DNA of 64,000 nucleotides from Utricularia gibba. Taxonomy: Eukaryota > Streptophyta > Magnoliopsida > Lamiales > Lentibulariaceae. Positions 34,736 through 46,700 of this stretch are shown here, in pieces. Where the stretch lies: assembly GCA_002189035.1 (NCBI GenBank), contig NEEC01000010.1:930001-994000 (forward strand), written 5' to 3'. The notes under the pieces were generated by a model. The model was not told the DNA's origin, ran no database searches, and worked only from the letters and a program-made list of their open reading frames with translations. The translations under genes were made by a program, and so were the position numbers. Positions within the stretch are counted from its first letter, which is position 1, and the number at the start of each line of letters is the position of its first letter.

Positions 34736-35054
34736 TCGATCCATACTCACCGGTAGTGTCGAACGAGGGCACAATTGGGCCAAAATTTACCTTCTAGTCG
34801 ATCCTTTCAGCTTGAGTAACCTCGACCACACGGTGGACGCAATTGAGAAAATTCGCTTTGATATATCAAATCCCACGTCAATACGGTCTTGAGATTGCGT
34901 CCACAGGCACTCAGTTGACACACCTATCGTTACTAAGTGATATTTATCTCTTAATTCCATCCCAAATATCTAGTTAATGCTCCATGTCGTGAGATAATTT
35001 CTATATCTCTTTTAATTACTGCTAAAATACATTACATCACCATTTTTTGATTTA
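34736..35054. repeat. Spacer plus a fragment of the long inverted-repeat family
   Basis: 34736-34930 shows nothing recognisable. 34935-35045 matches 10110-10220 in the same orientation ('cttaattccatcccaaatatc', 'cgtgagataatttctatat', 'aatacattacatcaccattttt'). Confidence 0.55.
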
Positions 35055-35500
35055 TATTTTACTTGATGTAAAATAAAAACAATACTTTCTTTGAATAAAA
35101 ATTTTATTATATAAATACAATTGGTATTAAAAATATTAATTTTGAAACATACGTTATTAATAATGTTGAGTAGATGGATGATATACCGTTTCCCCAAAGT
35201 ACCTCTTGTCGCATTGTGAGAGGGACGCCGTTCGAAATCACGTGTTATTTGGATTGAGAGCACATTTTGTTTTATTTTATTTTATATTATTTGGATTCTT
35301 AGTTGTTATTTGAAGCCAAATCATATTTTATTTTATTTAAAATTTGTATTATCCATCCATCCTTGCACGTTATTTGGCTCGAGTGCGTGTTTTTTTTTAT
35401 TTTAAATGTGTATGACTCATCAATCGATGCTTAATTGTTATATGGATCCCGTGCGTATTAGCACTGAACACTACTATCGCATCCGGAGGAATTTGGGAAT
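35055..35500. mobile_element. Family Z repeat end adjoining the PIF transposase relic
   Basis: The same sequence as 790-1182, with three ~65 bp units (35238-35450). It joins the transposase relic at its truncated C-terminal side. Confidence 0.65.
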
Positions 35501-36593
35501 CCCATGCCCTCTCAATAACATTCCTAAGCATGCTGCATGTTGAAATATTCCTTCGCATTCTGTGGAGCATTGGACCTTGCACACCACTCTTTTAGATGGT
35601 ATCGAACACCCCTGTAGGGTGCTAGAAATCCCTATGCGTTTGTGTAGCCATTATCACACAAGTAATAATGCCCTACAAAAAAATGGAATGCATGAAAGTC
35701 ACTCATAACTATGGACTTATACACATTGTAAGCACTTACCTTTGCATACAGTGAATGCTCTTTGTCAACAAACTACATCAAGCAGCATGCTATCAGCAGC
35801 GGACACCTTCCAACCGGACAACAAAGAGATGAACTTGAGCTTCTCATCACACACTCCTAGCACATTAGTGGACACGATTCCTTTACGATTCCTCCACCTA
35901 GAAATATGAACCATCTAATGCGCCCAAGCAATTCTGAAAAATAGAGCAGAAAATTACAGCATGCAGAATACACATTGCAAATTCACAACTATAATGAAAA
36001 ATCTCCTTGCATACCTTGAAAAATCTGAAGCTAGAATTAGGATCAAAAACATCAATTGGCATAGGTGTCTTAAGTAAATTTTGGTGCAATGACAGCACCG
36101 TTGACAATACCACATTGAAATATTTGGACACTGATCAGCTGCTTCGCATGAATTCAAATTTTTGTTGCCTTGTTTTCCTGTGATGACCTAAAATACCCAA
36201 AAACAATGCAACTTACTCTGGAACATTGACATACCTTGAAGTGGATAGTCTACCATTACTTCGAAGAACATAGCACAACTTGTTGAAAACATCTACACTT
36301 AATCGTAAGTTTTCAAGACAAGCACTCCTTGAATCAAATAACAAAGCAGTCAAATGCTCTATTTGTCGCGATATCTTTTCTCGGTATGAGAACCGAATTC
36401 TCCTATCGGTTGGTGTACAGTAGAAATGCAACATTATAACAATCATAATTCGCATAACACATAAGTGCTGACCAACGCAATGCGCCGCAGCAAGGGCAGC
36501 CAAAATAATCTTCTTTGAAACCATTGCAACAGCCTGAATAAGCAACGCACAACCTACTGCAATTTTCGGAAAAAAATCACCCGACTCCATCAT
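35455..36593 (-). pseudogene. PIF/Harbinger-type transposase (nuclease), degraded
   Basis: The minus-strand N-terminus (ATG near 36593) has SACLENLRLSVDVFNKLCYV and GRLSTSRYVNVPE, typical of plant PIF/Harbinger nucleases and ALP1-like proteins. A donor at ~36226 and an acceptor near 36180 lead to VSKYFNVVLSTVLSLHQNLL, an interruption, and NCLGALDGSYF (first catalytic Asp, near 35910). Then come NVLGVCDEKLKFISLLSGW with SAAD (second Asp) and GFLAPYRGVRYHLKEW, and RNVIERAWDSQIPPD at the cut end. The C-terminal region is gone. Stops occur after MRSS, after GSYF and in YTNA*GFLAP. It lies on the same strand as the cargo gene upstream (37143-42649). Confidence 0.88.
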
Positions 36594-36599
36594 ATGCGA

Positions 36600-37142
36600 A
36601 ACAAAAAATAAGAACTCTTGACTTAAATTGAAGTATGGGTTTTCGTCGAAATATCAGAATTCGAATTCACTCACCATGTACCTGCAAAAACCCACAGATT
36701 TGTATTGAAGAGGATGAACCAATACACAGATTTACTGTTGCGAATTTGCTTATGCAGCGCCACAATGTAACGACCCGCAACCTGCACCCTAGACGCTAGT
36801 TCATTACCGACATCCTACCATGCCCCGGGTGTCACCTCATTGAAGGAGATGGGCTAGGGACATGTGTTTGGGTGCATGCTCCCTCGCCAAACTACTTGTC
36901 CTCGACACGCAGTGATCCATGACGGCTTGTTCGCAGCAAGGAACGGGGCGTACGAAGGTCCCTCACCATATCCTCTCACCATGACACCTCCCATCGCAAC
37001 CCATTGGTAGTAAAGCATAATTTATTAGAAAAAAATGTGAGCAAGATTCAGCCCAACCGAAAAAAACAAGGAATCACGAAACGAGTAGCATGCGAAGACA
37101 ACCAACAAGAAATGCTCCCTCTACACTCACTCGGAGACCCTC
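36600..37142. other. Spacer between PIF relic and cargo gene (c)
   Basis: GC-moderate sequence with a block resembling gypsy or promoter DNA ('gtaacgacccgcaacctg'). No coding motif is recognised on either strand. Confidence 0.35.
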
Positions 37143-37453
37143 ACTACGTGCCCGCCTCTTGAAGGAGCGCTTCATCGCGTTCCATATACTTTCTCCTCCA
37201 CTCATCCACCTCTTGATCCCGGTGCATAGGATGAATCTGAGGTGGCATATCATGGGATGGCTCCCCATCGCCCACATCGATGTCATCGTCGGGAGTAACC
37301 TGACGATAACTTCGAGGATCACGACTATACGATGCAGGCGCACCCCTTGTAAGCCGCTAGGAACCTAGAACATATCATTCAAAAGCAATACTCAAATTTG
37401 AATAACACGTAAAATTGCATACCCTCCTCATCAATGATCATGATGGAAATCAT

Positions 37454-37875
37454 TGTTGGCTGATGATAAGCTAATCTTGGACAATTTTATGAGACCCGCT
37501 GAAGATTCTGAAGTGCTGTTTGAATATGCTGTGTGCGACGAGGAAGAAGAACGAAAGGGGATGGGAAAGAACTGATGGCTGAATCAGCAGATGCTGGGCC
37601 AAATACCAGCTTCAAATGGTGTAAGATTGCATGCGGGCCCTTCGTAAGCAGCCCAAGTCTGTGCCCAAGAGAAGGACCAAATCCAAGATGGCCCCGATTG
37701 ACGGCAACGGTAACCTGCAAAGCATTCCTGTGCTCAACGGTCACAAAAAAGGGGTCTATAAATAGAAAGACAAATATGTAACCAAATATATTTTTTTATA
37801 CAGTTTTCTTCCAGAATTCTTGCCTAATCTCTCGAGCACTAAGGCTCCCAGTTAGTGAGCTACAGACTTCTTACA
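37454..37875 (+). repeat. 5' LTR of copia 3
   Basis: 422 bp, begins 'tgttggctgatgataag' and ends 'gacttcttaca'. A TATA box 'tctataaatag' lies at 37755-37765. A primer-site-like 'tggtgacagctgtggg' follows at 37876. Confidence 0.92.
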
Positions 37876-37970
37876 TGGTGACAGCTGTGGGATTTCCTTG
37901 AGAAATCACAAGCATAGATTCAAGTTCGGCTACAAATCAGATCCTACCAATCTTTAGCAAGTCACACTCC

Positions 37971-38880
37971 ATGGCCTCATCATACTTCATGCCTCCTCCT
38001 ACATTCGATGGCAGAGGTGACTACGATGCCTGGGCGGACAAGATGTCTGTCCATTTAGACAATCTGGACCTCTGGGACCTGTTTGAAGAAAATGAAGAAG
38101 AAGAGCAAGCGGATACGGCTCAATCAAAAGAACGAAAATCTTCTTCTTCAGATATGGAAACTGCAGCAGAAAAGAGGCACAGAAAAAAGAGGAAAAAGGC
38201 AATGCATGCACTTACCTTGGCCATGACTGATGAGGCCTATGATCTCATTCTGGACTGCCGATCTCCTAAGAAAGCCTGGAACATACTGCGAAAAATTATG
38301 CCATGACAACAGAAAGGCGACAAAAGGAAATAGCAAAGCAGTGGCATATTCTCAACAACCTCAGCCTGAAACCAGGTCAGTCCATCAGTGATTTAACGCT
38401 CTCTATGAGTGCAGTGGCAAAGCGGCTAAAAAAACTGGGACAACCTGTTGACGATGGTAGAGTTAAAGACAAAATCCTTAAGTGTGTGGGAAAGGACTTC
38501 AGAGCATGCATTGGGATGCTATCCACAACTGGTCTTCTAACCACATACAACTACGAAAAATTGCTGGACACACTCTACAACTTTGAGCAAGTTTAGAAGA
38601 CATATGAAAGGCATGACGAAACTGAGCAAGCTTTCCAGGCAAAGTCTCAAAAAAGAGTTGAAAAACGAGGAGCATACCCTGAATGCCCACACTGCAAGCA
38701 GAGGAACCATCCAGTTTCGAGTTGTTTCTATAACCCAGATAAGATCTGCAACTTCTGCAAGGAGAAGGGCCACATCGAAAGGGTATGCAAGAAGAGATTT
38801 GAAGAAAAATTCGCACAGAAAAATGATGACAAGAAAGAATCAAACTCTACTGCATTGAACTCTGTATGCTATTTTTCTGA
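37971..38880 (+). pseudogene. gag: Copia 3 gag, frameshifted
   Basis: The ATG at 37971 begins a copia gag (MPPPTFDGRGDYDAWADKMS). The frame shifts near 38300 and has a TAG at 38594-38596. Further on lie two zinc knuckles (CPHCKQRNHPVSSC and CNFCKEKGHIERVC), an arrangement less usual than the single knuckle of the other copias here. Confidence 0.82.
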
Positions 38881-38929
38881 TGCCAAGGAAGTCATTGATA
38901 TCTACAAGCTGCACAAAGACACATACTCT

Positions 38930-40540
38930 CAATCACTAACGACATCACAAACAAAGGAACGTGGCTTATAGACAGTGGATGCAGCAACCACTTAACTCAC
39001 AAATTCAGCGCATTCACAAGCTACAAGCCACTGAATGGGAAATCAATAGAAGTCACTGATGGACGACTAATAAGAGCACATGGGATAGGGACTGTACAAC
39101 TTGAAACTTGCGAGCACATACTAAAGATACAAGATGTATACTACGTACCCAAAGCCTCCCACAACCTTCTGAGTGTAGGACAGCTTACCTCTAAAGGGCT
39201 GAACGTCACCTTCAATGGAGCTCTTTGTAGCATATATTCATCATCTGGAAGACTTCTTCTTGAAGTCAAGATGGAAAGCAGAATTTTTCCTATAAGATTT
39301 CAAACTGATAAAAACCTAACTGACACCTGTTTTGCAGCTAAAGATGATGCCTCACTCTGGTACAAAAGGTTTGGCCATGTGAACTACTCCTCACTGGCTC
39401 ATGCGTCAAAATCCAACCTGATGGAGGGAATACCAAAACTGGAACAAGACCATAGGATATGCGAAATCTACCAAATCGGTAAACTCTCTAGACGACCGTT
39501 CGGAAAACGCACCTGGATCACCACCCAGAAGCTAGAGCTAATCCACAGTGACGTATATGGACCCATAAACATCTCAACATCTACAAGAAATAGGTATTTC
39601 TTAATTTTCGTAGATGATTACACTAGATACTGCTGGATATTTATCATCCCTAGCAGATCAGAAGTGGTGAACTGTTTCAAAGCCTTCAAGGCTCAAGTTG
39701 AGAACCAAAGCAGGCAAAGAATTAAGTACATTAGATCTGATAACGGTGGTGAATACATACCGTATGAGTTCACTGAAATGTGTGAACGAGAAGGGATTAT
39801 TCACCAGTTTACTGCACCCTACGAGCAGAATGGCGTAAGTGAAAGAAGAAACAGAACTATAATTGAAATGGCCAGATGTCTGATGTATGAGAAAACCGTA
39901 CCAATGACCTATTGGGGTGAAGCAGTCAACACCGCCGTGTACCTCCTGAATCGACTGCCCACCAAGGCACTGATCGAAAAGAAAACCCCATTTGAGATGT
40001 GGCATGGGAGAATTCCACGGGTTGATCACATCCGCATCTTCGGTTGTGTATGCTATACTCACATCCCAAAACAAAGAAGAAGGAAATTAGACAGGAAAGC
40101 ACTAGTAGGTGTCCATCTAGGATGCAGTGATATAACCAAGGGATACAGGGTATTGGACTTGTCGAGCATGAAAATAAGAATTAGCAGAGACGTGGTCTTT
40201 GATGAATTGAGAGCCTGGGATTGGAGTTCAGGTTACATTGAACCAGTACAGAATCAAGGAAAAGATACACTGGGCCTATTCCTCGAGCTCAAGGAAATTG
40301 ATGAAAATACATTTGAAAGAAAACACCCAAGCCAAGAGACAATCGATACACATGAAGCAGAATCAGACTCTCATCAGAATACAAATCGTGAACTTCAGCC
40401 AAATGTTGAAGGCAATTGGGAACCAACAGATAGTGAAAATATGGTATCAGACCAACAGATATTGACTTCTACTCATTACACGGAACCTGATGAGAGGAAT
40501 TTATCTATTGACAGAAATAATGAAACAGAGGGTAATAGGT
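38930..40540 (+). pseudogene. pol: Copia 3 protease and integrase; RT and RNase H absent
   Basis: The protease (WLIDSGCSNHLTH, near 38960) lies in a frame offset from gag. Integrase follows: LWYKRFGHVNYSS, a zinc domain whose second Cys is replaced (CEIY), HSDVYGPI, YIRSDNGGEYIP and the Glu of NGVSERRNR. The C-terminal linker runs to about 40530, after which the open frame only reads through antisense cargo-gene sequence to a stop at 40578. There is no RT motif anywhere in the element. Confidence 0.87.
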
Positions 40541-41192
40541 ACCATAACCTTGACGACCATACAGCGACGTCGAAATAGGCGAAGCATAATTGCAGGAACC
40601 TCGAAACATGCGGCCTAATAAACACTGCATCCAAAGACGGGAGGGATTAGAAAGCATTATAAAAGTCACAATGGAAATTAAATAACTTACAGGCTGTCCC
40701 GTTTCCCATCCGTCTATTTGGAGACCTGTTGACTTGCCCATGAATGACATGAGCAAGCAAGCCATTCACGTCTAGAATGAGCAACTTCATCACCCGTCGC
40801 ACGGTTCGTGGTACATGAGTTGAGGAGCGCTCTGCAGACTCCTCTCTGGTCTTGGTCTGTGTTTGAAGGAGCGCTTCATCGCGTTCCATGTACTTTCTCC
40901 TCCACTCATCCACCTCTTGATCCCGTGCCTCCAACTCCCGTTGCAATCGCTGGATTTCAGCTTCCATAGGATGAATCTGAGGTGGCATATCATGGGATGG
41001 CTCCCCATCGCCCAGATCGATGTCATCGTCGGGAGTAACCTGACGATAACGTCGAGGATCACGACTATACGATGCAGGCGCACCCCTTGTAAGCCGCTGG
41101 GAACCTAGAACATATCATTCAAAAGCAATACTCAAATTTGAATAACACGTAAAATTACATACCCTCCTCATCAGTGATCATGATGGGCATCG
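40541..41192 (-). pseudogene. Cargo gene copy (c'): captured segment inside copia 3
   Basis: Minus strand: GYTMPIMITDEE, a donor, then the linker exon (41097 downwards; PPQIHPMEAEIQRLQRELEA, VDEWRRKYMERDEALLQ, a likely coiled coil). It runs on to KLLILDVNGLLAHVIHGQVN (HAD motif I with DxN) and a consensus donor 'gtaagt' near 40689. The next exon (~40621 downwards) gives FIRPHVSRFLQLCFAYFDVA and WSSR. It includes sequence that flanking copy (c) lacks, and lacks 9 bases found at the insertion site, so it comes from a different paralogue. Introns are retained, which argues against capture of spliced mRNA. Confidence 0.8.
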
Positions 41193-41295
41193 TATATGTA
41201 ACCAAATATATTTTTTTATACAGTTTTCTTCCAGAATTCTTGCCTAATCTCTCGAGCACTAAGGCTCCCAGTTAGTGAGCTACAGACTTCTTACA
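41193..41295 (+). repeat. Partial 3' LTR of copia 3
   Basis: It matches the last ~103 bases of the 5' LTR (37773-37875). The first ~320 bases of the LTR are missing, replaced by the captured segment. Confidence 0.92.
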
Positions 41296-42649
41296 ATCAT
41301 GGGCATCGTATAACCCTTGGCCACCCAAGCTGACAATAGTAAATCACGGGTCTCCTTATCATATGCCCTCACGCCTAGGAGACAAAGAGATGAAATGAAG
41401 CCACATTAAAATTGAAATAGATGAACAAGTAAACAAAAAATATTACCTTTTATCTTGCCTGTGACACCCGGCTCCAAAACTCGAGGGATGCGATACACGT
41501 CTTCCAAAGGTGGACGTATCCACAGAAAAGTGCGCCACCATGAGCCGAATGACTGTGGGAACCCGAAGTGGATACCCGACCCCCGGAGCGGTCGTATCGA
41601 GAAGCGGCCATCGCGTAGAGCAATGACCTCTACAATTGAACGGAAGGCACGCAAATCACATGGCGCATCCTCTTCCTCACACATCATGATAAATGCTCTA
41701 ATCGTCCCTACCGACTGAGGAGTGATACGGGCGAGAGGCACTCCCATAGCTCGCAGCACTATCTCGTTGAACGAGTGAAGCGGGAGTCGAAGACCACATT
41801 CCATATGGCTCAAGGCAACTGAGAACCCAGTGGCACCTACTCTGCTAGGTGGCTCATCGTCAATTGTCTCCCATTCCTCCGGCATGAATAACGTATAATC
41901 TTCAGGAACATAATACCTTACCCTCACATTATCGACTACTTCTATCGCACTACAAGCAAATATAAATGAAAACTAGTTATTTAATTACAAATAATGTTTA
42001 AAAACAAGCAAATAAAAATTCATCTTTTGTTACACCAAAAATTTCTTTATTAAATTAAAAAAATTATTTCTTATTGAATGAATATTTTAGAAAAGAAAAG
42101 TATCATTTATTCCAATAATAAATCATTCTTAAAAAAAAAGAAAAATAAAAAACATTTTTTGTAACAATAAAAGTTATTTACATAGCAAATACTTGTTTAA
42201 ATGAAAAGTAAATCATTTCTTTACATAATGCATCATTTAATAAAATAAAAAGTTATTTATTTACGTAAAAATCATTTTTATAAAGACGAATCATTATCAT
42301 TGGATTAAAAAACGCTTTTTAGACAAATAATAAAGAAATCATTTCTTCAATTGACTATAAAAAATAAAATCTTACATGAACCTTTAAACTTTAAATCATT
42401 CCAAACCCTAAAATTAAATTCCCACCAATATCAGAATAAAAAACAATCCAAAAAACCTAAATTAAAGACATAAACAATTTTCGCACAAACCCATACCTTG
42501 GTTGCAAAAGAATTGGGCGGAACTTGAGTCGATGGAGGCTGCTGTGGTGGCGACGGCGACAGGCCCACGCCGGTCTGGGACTTCCCGCCAAACGGCGGTG
42601 TGAGGAGGAGGAGGAGGTGGTGGTGGTGCGGCGGAAGGAATAAGGGCAT

Positions 42650-43944
42650 GGATTATTTGGTGGGTGGATTGTAGGGTTTACTTTAATTTATTTTAATTGT
42701 TTTACAAATTAATTTACTTCATTTCTAATACCCATAACTATTTTAATTACCATTAAAATACATCAAATAAAATAAATTTATTTATTTAAATAACACATTA
42801 CCCGTGGTTTATTTTAATTACCCACGGTAACCCACGCCCATCAGAGTGTAAAGTGTTTACCTTTTCTTATTTTTCTTAATTTGTTATTATGTTTTATATT
42901 TATTAGATATCTGTTTTTTCCATTTACTCGTTTTTCAAATAGATGGAAGTGTGACATATGAAATGAATTGTATAGGTTTTTTTTATCATATTCATATCTC
43001 ATATTAATTTTGTTCGCGATTTTTTTTAAAAGATTAGGAACCAAATATAAAATTGGGGGTGGGCAGGGAAAGCAGTGCAATTGAATTATGATGGGTATGA
43101 ATGGAGACTGAGAGCACCCATCCCTCCCGCATCACCACCGAAACCCTCATAAGTGTTTATTTATGGAAGACAAGAAGCAGCCAACCAGGCATTCATTGAT
43201 TTGGTTCCATTCCGCTTGCACATGATTATTATTTTAAAAAATTAGTAATAGTATACTTCACAATATTAATATAATATACATAATAGATATTTATATTAAA
43301 ATCTTTTTTGGAATAAAAAGCATAATATTGTATTTATATCATTTACTATATTAAATTGAATATATAATGCACAACATTAAATATCAACATGTTTCATTAA
43401 TATGTGATTTAACATTAAAAAAACATTCATGTCATGTCAAATAAAATTTTATGTCAGGATTTAAGTCTGATTGCAAATACTACCAACTTTGCTATGTTTT
43501 TGTCCAATAAATATACTTTATAAAATATTCTATTTATTTACAGAATATCAATTATAAAAATTGAGGACAAAAATGAAAAAAAAATGTAAGTTGTTTTTTT
43601 AAAGGAATAAAAATGTAAGGTGCACCTGAATCACTTGGCGATTTTTACCAAGATGGTGTAGCGAATTCAAAACAAGGTGTTTCTAGAATTGGCATTTTCA
43701 TAGCTGATTGGGTGTGTTAATGCAGAGCAAGATCCCCTTTGATGGACATAAAATTCTAAAGGTGTTGCATTCCTAAAAGTTTTTTCCATCAAATAAAATT
43801 TATAAAACTCAACAAGCATTCTGCATAACATTCATGAAGAAAATAATGCAATAGTGGCAAGTCTACATTGATCCACAAGGAGCAAACGATTTTTAATTAC
43901 AAGTCATATGCCGTAAGCAGGATTAAACAGAAGGTTTTTTCGGG
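42650..43944. other. AT-rich spacer, no gene recognised
   Basis: The start, next to the first exon of copy (c), may hold its promoter. 'taacccacgcccatcagag' near 42830 resembles the dispersed 'acccacgcccgtatg' motif. Otherwise nothing is recognised. Confidence 0.45.
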
Positions 43945-44510
43945 TAATAACCATATTTTTGAGTGTTTAGGAGTAGTAAAATGTCTAATATTTTGACACA
44001 AAACCCAAGTTCTAGCATGAATTTCTATGCTTTTGCGACTAGTACTGAATGTTGCATGTTTTATTTCTAGTTGGGACTAAATCTATGATTTAGTCTCAAC
44101 ACCATTTTTAATTGTTTCCAGAGCAATGCAGCAATTGTCGGCCAACTTAGTTCCCTAGGAGTCGAAAAGAGCACAGTGAAATTGCAGAGGATATGAACAA
44201 AAAACTGAAGGAAGTACAATCAAATTCTAAGGAAGAGAAGAAAAGGATTTTGAAAATAATAAGGAAAGAAAAAATATCTCTTCATTGAAGAACATGAAAA
44301 ACAATTCTGGGAGGGAGATCTGGTAGAAGGGAGTAGCAGAACCATGAAGGACAAAGAAGATGAAACCATGATGCAAGCTCTTCGTTGAAGATTTCTTCTA
44401 CTCTTGAAGAACATTGTTTCTAGCTGAGACTAGTTCTAGTTTTCTTACGTGAACAATTTACTGCTTATGTTCTGTTATGCCATGAAAGGAACATATCGGC
44501 AGAGAGTTCA
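43945..44510 (+). mobile_element. Ty3/gypsy LTR fragment (family Y)
   Basis: It aligns with the first half of 45515-46680 and of 59345-60425 ('gactaaatctatgatttagtc', 'gcaatgcagcaattgtcgg', a purine-rich 'gaagagaagaaaagg' zone). It ends at a short repeat 'gaaaggaacatatcgg' present twice. Confidence 0.7.
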
Positions 44511-44568
44511 CGTTATCACACATAGCTCACGAAAGGAACATATCGGTAGATAGCCTGGCTCGGTTTGC

Positions 44569-44589
44569 GGGGGGGGGGGGGGGGGGGGG
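44569..44589 (+). repeat. Homopolymer run of 21 G
   Basis: Twenty-one consecutive G residues. It could be real or an assembly or sequencing artefact. Confidence 0.95.
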
Positions 44590-44599
44590 TTCATGATCT

Positions 44600-45480
44600 G
44601 AGAGAAGGAAGTGTGGTAATTCGGTTACAAGACCAACCTTCAGTAACTCTACAAGCGGTAAATCACATCTGTCATCAACCCGTGAATGATATCTCTCCTC
44701 AACTGAGCCCTCATGAGGATTGGATGGAACTATATATTCAGTTCCTACAAATGGGGAAAAGCCAACCGATAGGCTAAAGCCTCGAAAAATGGGAATTAGA
44801 GCATGAAGATATTTGATGCTCGAGGGAGCTCTCTATAAAAAGCTTTTTGTGGGCCCTTGCTAAGATGTATTGGAAGAGAGCAGTCTCAGGAGCCTATTGC
44901 CGATTGGCATGAAGGGGAGTACGGTAGCCATATCGGCATATGATCCCTATGCAAAAAGACATTGAGAAGTGGATATTAGTGGCCAACCATGAAGCATGAT
45001 ATTATGGACTTGATAAAGAAGTGAAAAGCTTGCCAATATCATGCAAGCGAACCCAGGAAACTGGTCAATGGCCTCACAATACTACCACTGTCATGCCCAT
45101 TTGACCGTTGACGAATAGATATTATGGGACCCTTCCCCCAGACTTCCAGCCAAAGGAAGTTCGTGCTCATGGCAATTGAATACTTCTCCAAATGGGTAGA
45201 GGCAGAAGTTGTGGCCATAATATCAAAAGAAACTGTTATCCATTTTTTGGAGGAATGTTCTTATCTAGTTTGGAATACCCCCAAGTTGGTAACAGACAAC
45301 GGAACCCAATTGGCAGGGGCAAGATGGTGCTTTCTTAGATAGGTATTCCATAAAACATAATTTCACCTCAGTATATTATTTGTAGAGTAACGATCTTACA
45401 GAAGTTACGAATTGGATGCTCAGACAAGGACTGAAAACTAAACTTGAAGAGGTAATGGGCGGACCGGCTGGATGAGGTTT
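44600..45480 (+). pseudogene. Ty3/gypsy (Tat/Athila-like) integrase fragment
   Basis: A frame-broken run includes 'YWPTMKHDIMDLIKK' with 'KACQYHA' (integrase zinc domain), 'IDIMGPFPQTSSQRKFVLMA' with 'YFSKWVEAE' (core), and 'PKLVTDNGTQL' (second catalytic Asp). The third acidic residue was not found. Several stops are present. Confidence 0.82.
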
Positions 45481-45514
45481 TATGGTCATATCGCTGAGTC
45501 AAGAATATATATAC

Positions 45515-46680
45515 TGATAACACATATTTTAGAGTCTTTAAGTGCAGGAAAACAACTCATATTTTGCTACAAAGCTCAAGTTTTATTATATATTTATGTG
45601 TTTTTGTGATTAGTGCTGCAGTTGCGTCTTTTATTCCTAGTTGGTACTAAATCTACAATTTAGTCCCAACCTTAGTTCTAATAGTTCTCTTAAACAATAC
45701 TGCGTATGTTAGCAACTCAAATACCAAGGAGTTGGATATGAACATTGCAGTGGCAGAAGATGAAGCCAAAGTTTGAAAAGGACACAAAATCCAAGGAGAG
45801 GAAAAAGTAAGATTTTGGACACAAAAGGAAACAAGATGGAGAGAGAAAACAAAGATCTCCCCATTGGAGAACAAGACGCACACTAGAGGGGTGAAAACTC
45901 GCAAGTACTTACAGGAGCAAAAATGAAGAAGGAAACTGAGGGATGAAGCTCATGCATGAAGACTGCCTTTTGTTTTTAAAGGATATTACTCCTAGCTAGG
46001 AGTAGCTTGCAATAGTTTTAGCTTTCTACCTAAAATTTTTACATTTTGTACTTGTTTACTTTCTGGTTATCAAACTATGATATGAGTGCAATGTGGATGA
46101 TGCTTTGTGTTTTAATTTCATTCACCTTAAACTTGGGGTGTCTTAGGACAAAAGAGGGAGCAATGTGCTAATCGATCCTTAGACTTTGTTAACCATAAAT
46201 CACACCACTTCCTTAACAAACTAGGATAGATCCATGAGGGGGAAGTAATGAAACTCATCGTAACAACCCTAATTAGAGGTAGACCAAAGATTAGGGGGAA
46301 AACAAGAATTAGGATAGACCTAGACTTTGTTTGTTAGATGTTTGATTTGTGATTTAGGTGAGAGTGTTTTAGAGATAAGTATGCATCCCCTGAGAGTCCT
46401 AAGGCATCATCTTATCTCATTCTACATAGAGTTCCGTTTTTACCTGTTTACTGCCTTTCTGCATGCCATACGAACTTTTTAATCCTAGCTCAGACTAAAT
46501 CTCTTAATGGTGACATCTACTAAATGCATTGATAATCACATAACAAACACCTACTCTTCGTGTTCGATCCTAATCACTGTGCTCATAATTGTATTATGCT
46601 TGAATGTGTATTAGGTTTATAAATTTTATTTGATAGAAGAATTTGTATTTTAATGACATTGCAAATTTTTTCGTTTATGA
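45515..46680 (+). mobile_element. Ty3/gypsy LTR (family Y), likely 5' LTR
   Basis: It begins 'tgataacacatatttt', aligns with 43945-44510 and 59345-60425, and is followed within a few bases by a tRNA-Asp-type primer site, so it acts as a 5' LTR. Confidence 0.8.
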
Positions 46681-46683
46681 AAT

Positions 46684-46700
46684 TGGCGCTGTTGCCGAGG
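46684..46700 (+). other. Primer binding site, tRNA-Asp type (two mismatches)
   Basis: 'tggcgctgttgccgagg' differs at two positions from the exact tRNA-Asp complement seen at 20446-20464. Confidence 0.85.

Larger units (their letters stand above)
37454..41295 (+). mobile_element. Chimeric Ty1/copia element (copia 3) carrying a cargo-gene segment
   Basis: The target duplication ATCAT (37449-37453 and 41296-41300) flanks the whole unit. It has a full 5' LTR (37454-37875), gag, protease and integrase, and then, in place of RT, RNase H and most of the 3' LTR, a 650 bp minus-strand piece of the phosphatase cargo gene (~40541-41192). The last 103 bp of the LTR (41193-41295) close it. It is inserted in exon 3 of copy (c) of the same gene family. 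The duplication shows it moved, or was repaired, as one unit. Confidence 0.85.
37143..42649 (-). pseudogene. Cargo gene copy (c): Transposase_28-like + linker, split by copia 3
   Basis: Minus-strand exons by GT/AG and paralogue comparison: 42649-42497 (His/Pro/Leu-rich start, GVGLSPSPPQQPPSTQ); 41949-41447 (VRYYVPEDYTLFMPEEWE, GLRLPLHSFNEIVLRAMGV, WWRTFLWIRPP; the Transposase_28-like part); 41374-41296 (AYDKETRDLLLSAWVAKGY), where copia 3 is inserted at ATCAT and the exon resumes at 37453-37423; and 37364-~37143 (PSYRQVTPDDDIDVGDG-type acidic linker, VDEWRRKYMERDEALLQ), ending at a TAG. The phosphatase part is missing on this side. Against copy (c'), ~38 bases are deleted in the linker. The first intron's phase does not join cleanly, so exon 1 is less certain. 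Confidence 0.72.

Noticed and set aside
40541-40578. The end of the copia 3 integrase frame as true copia coding sequence
   Set aside because: The last codons read antisense through an exon of the captured phosphatase gene, so the stop at 40578 is accidental.
42000-42480. A matrix attachment region or satellite
   Set aside because: Only AT-rich composition supports it; no repeat period or known motif was seen.
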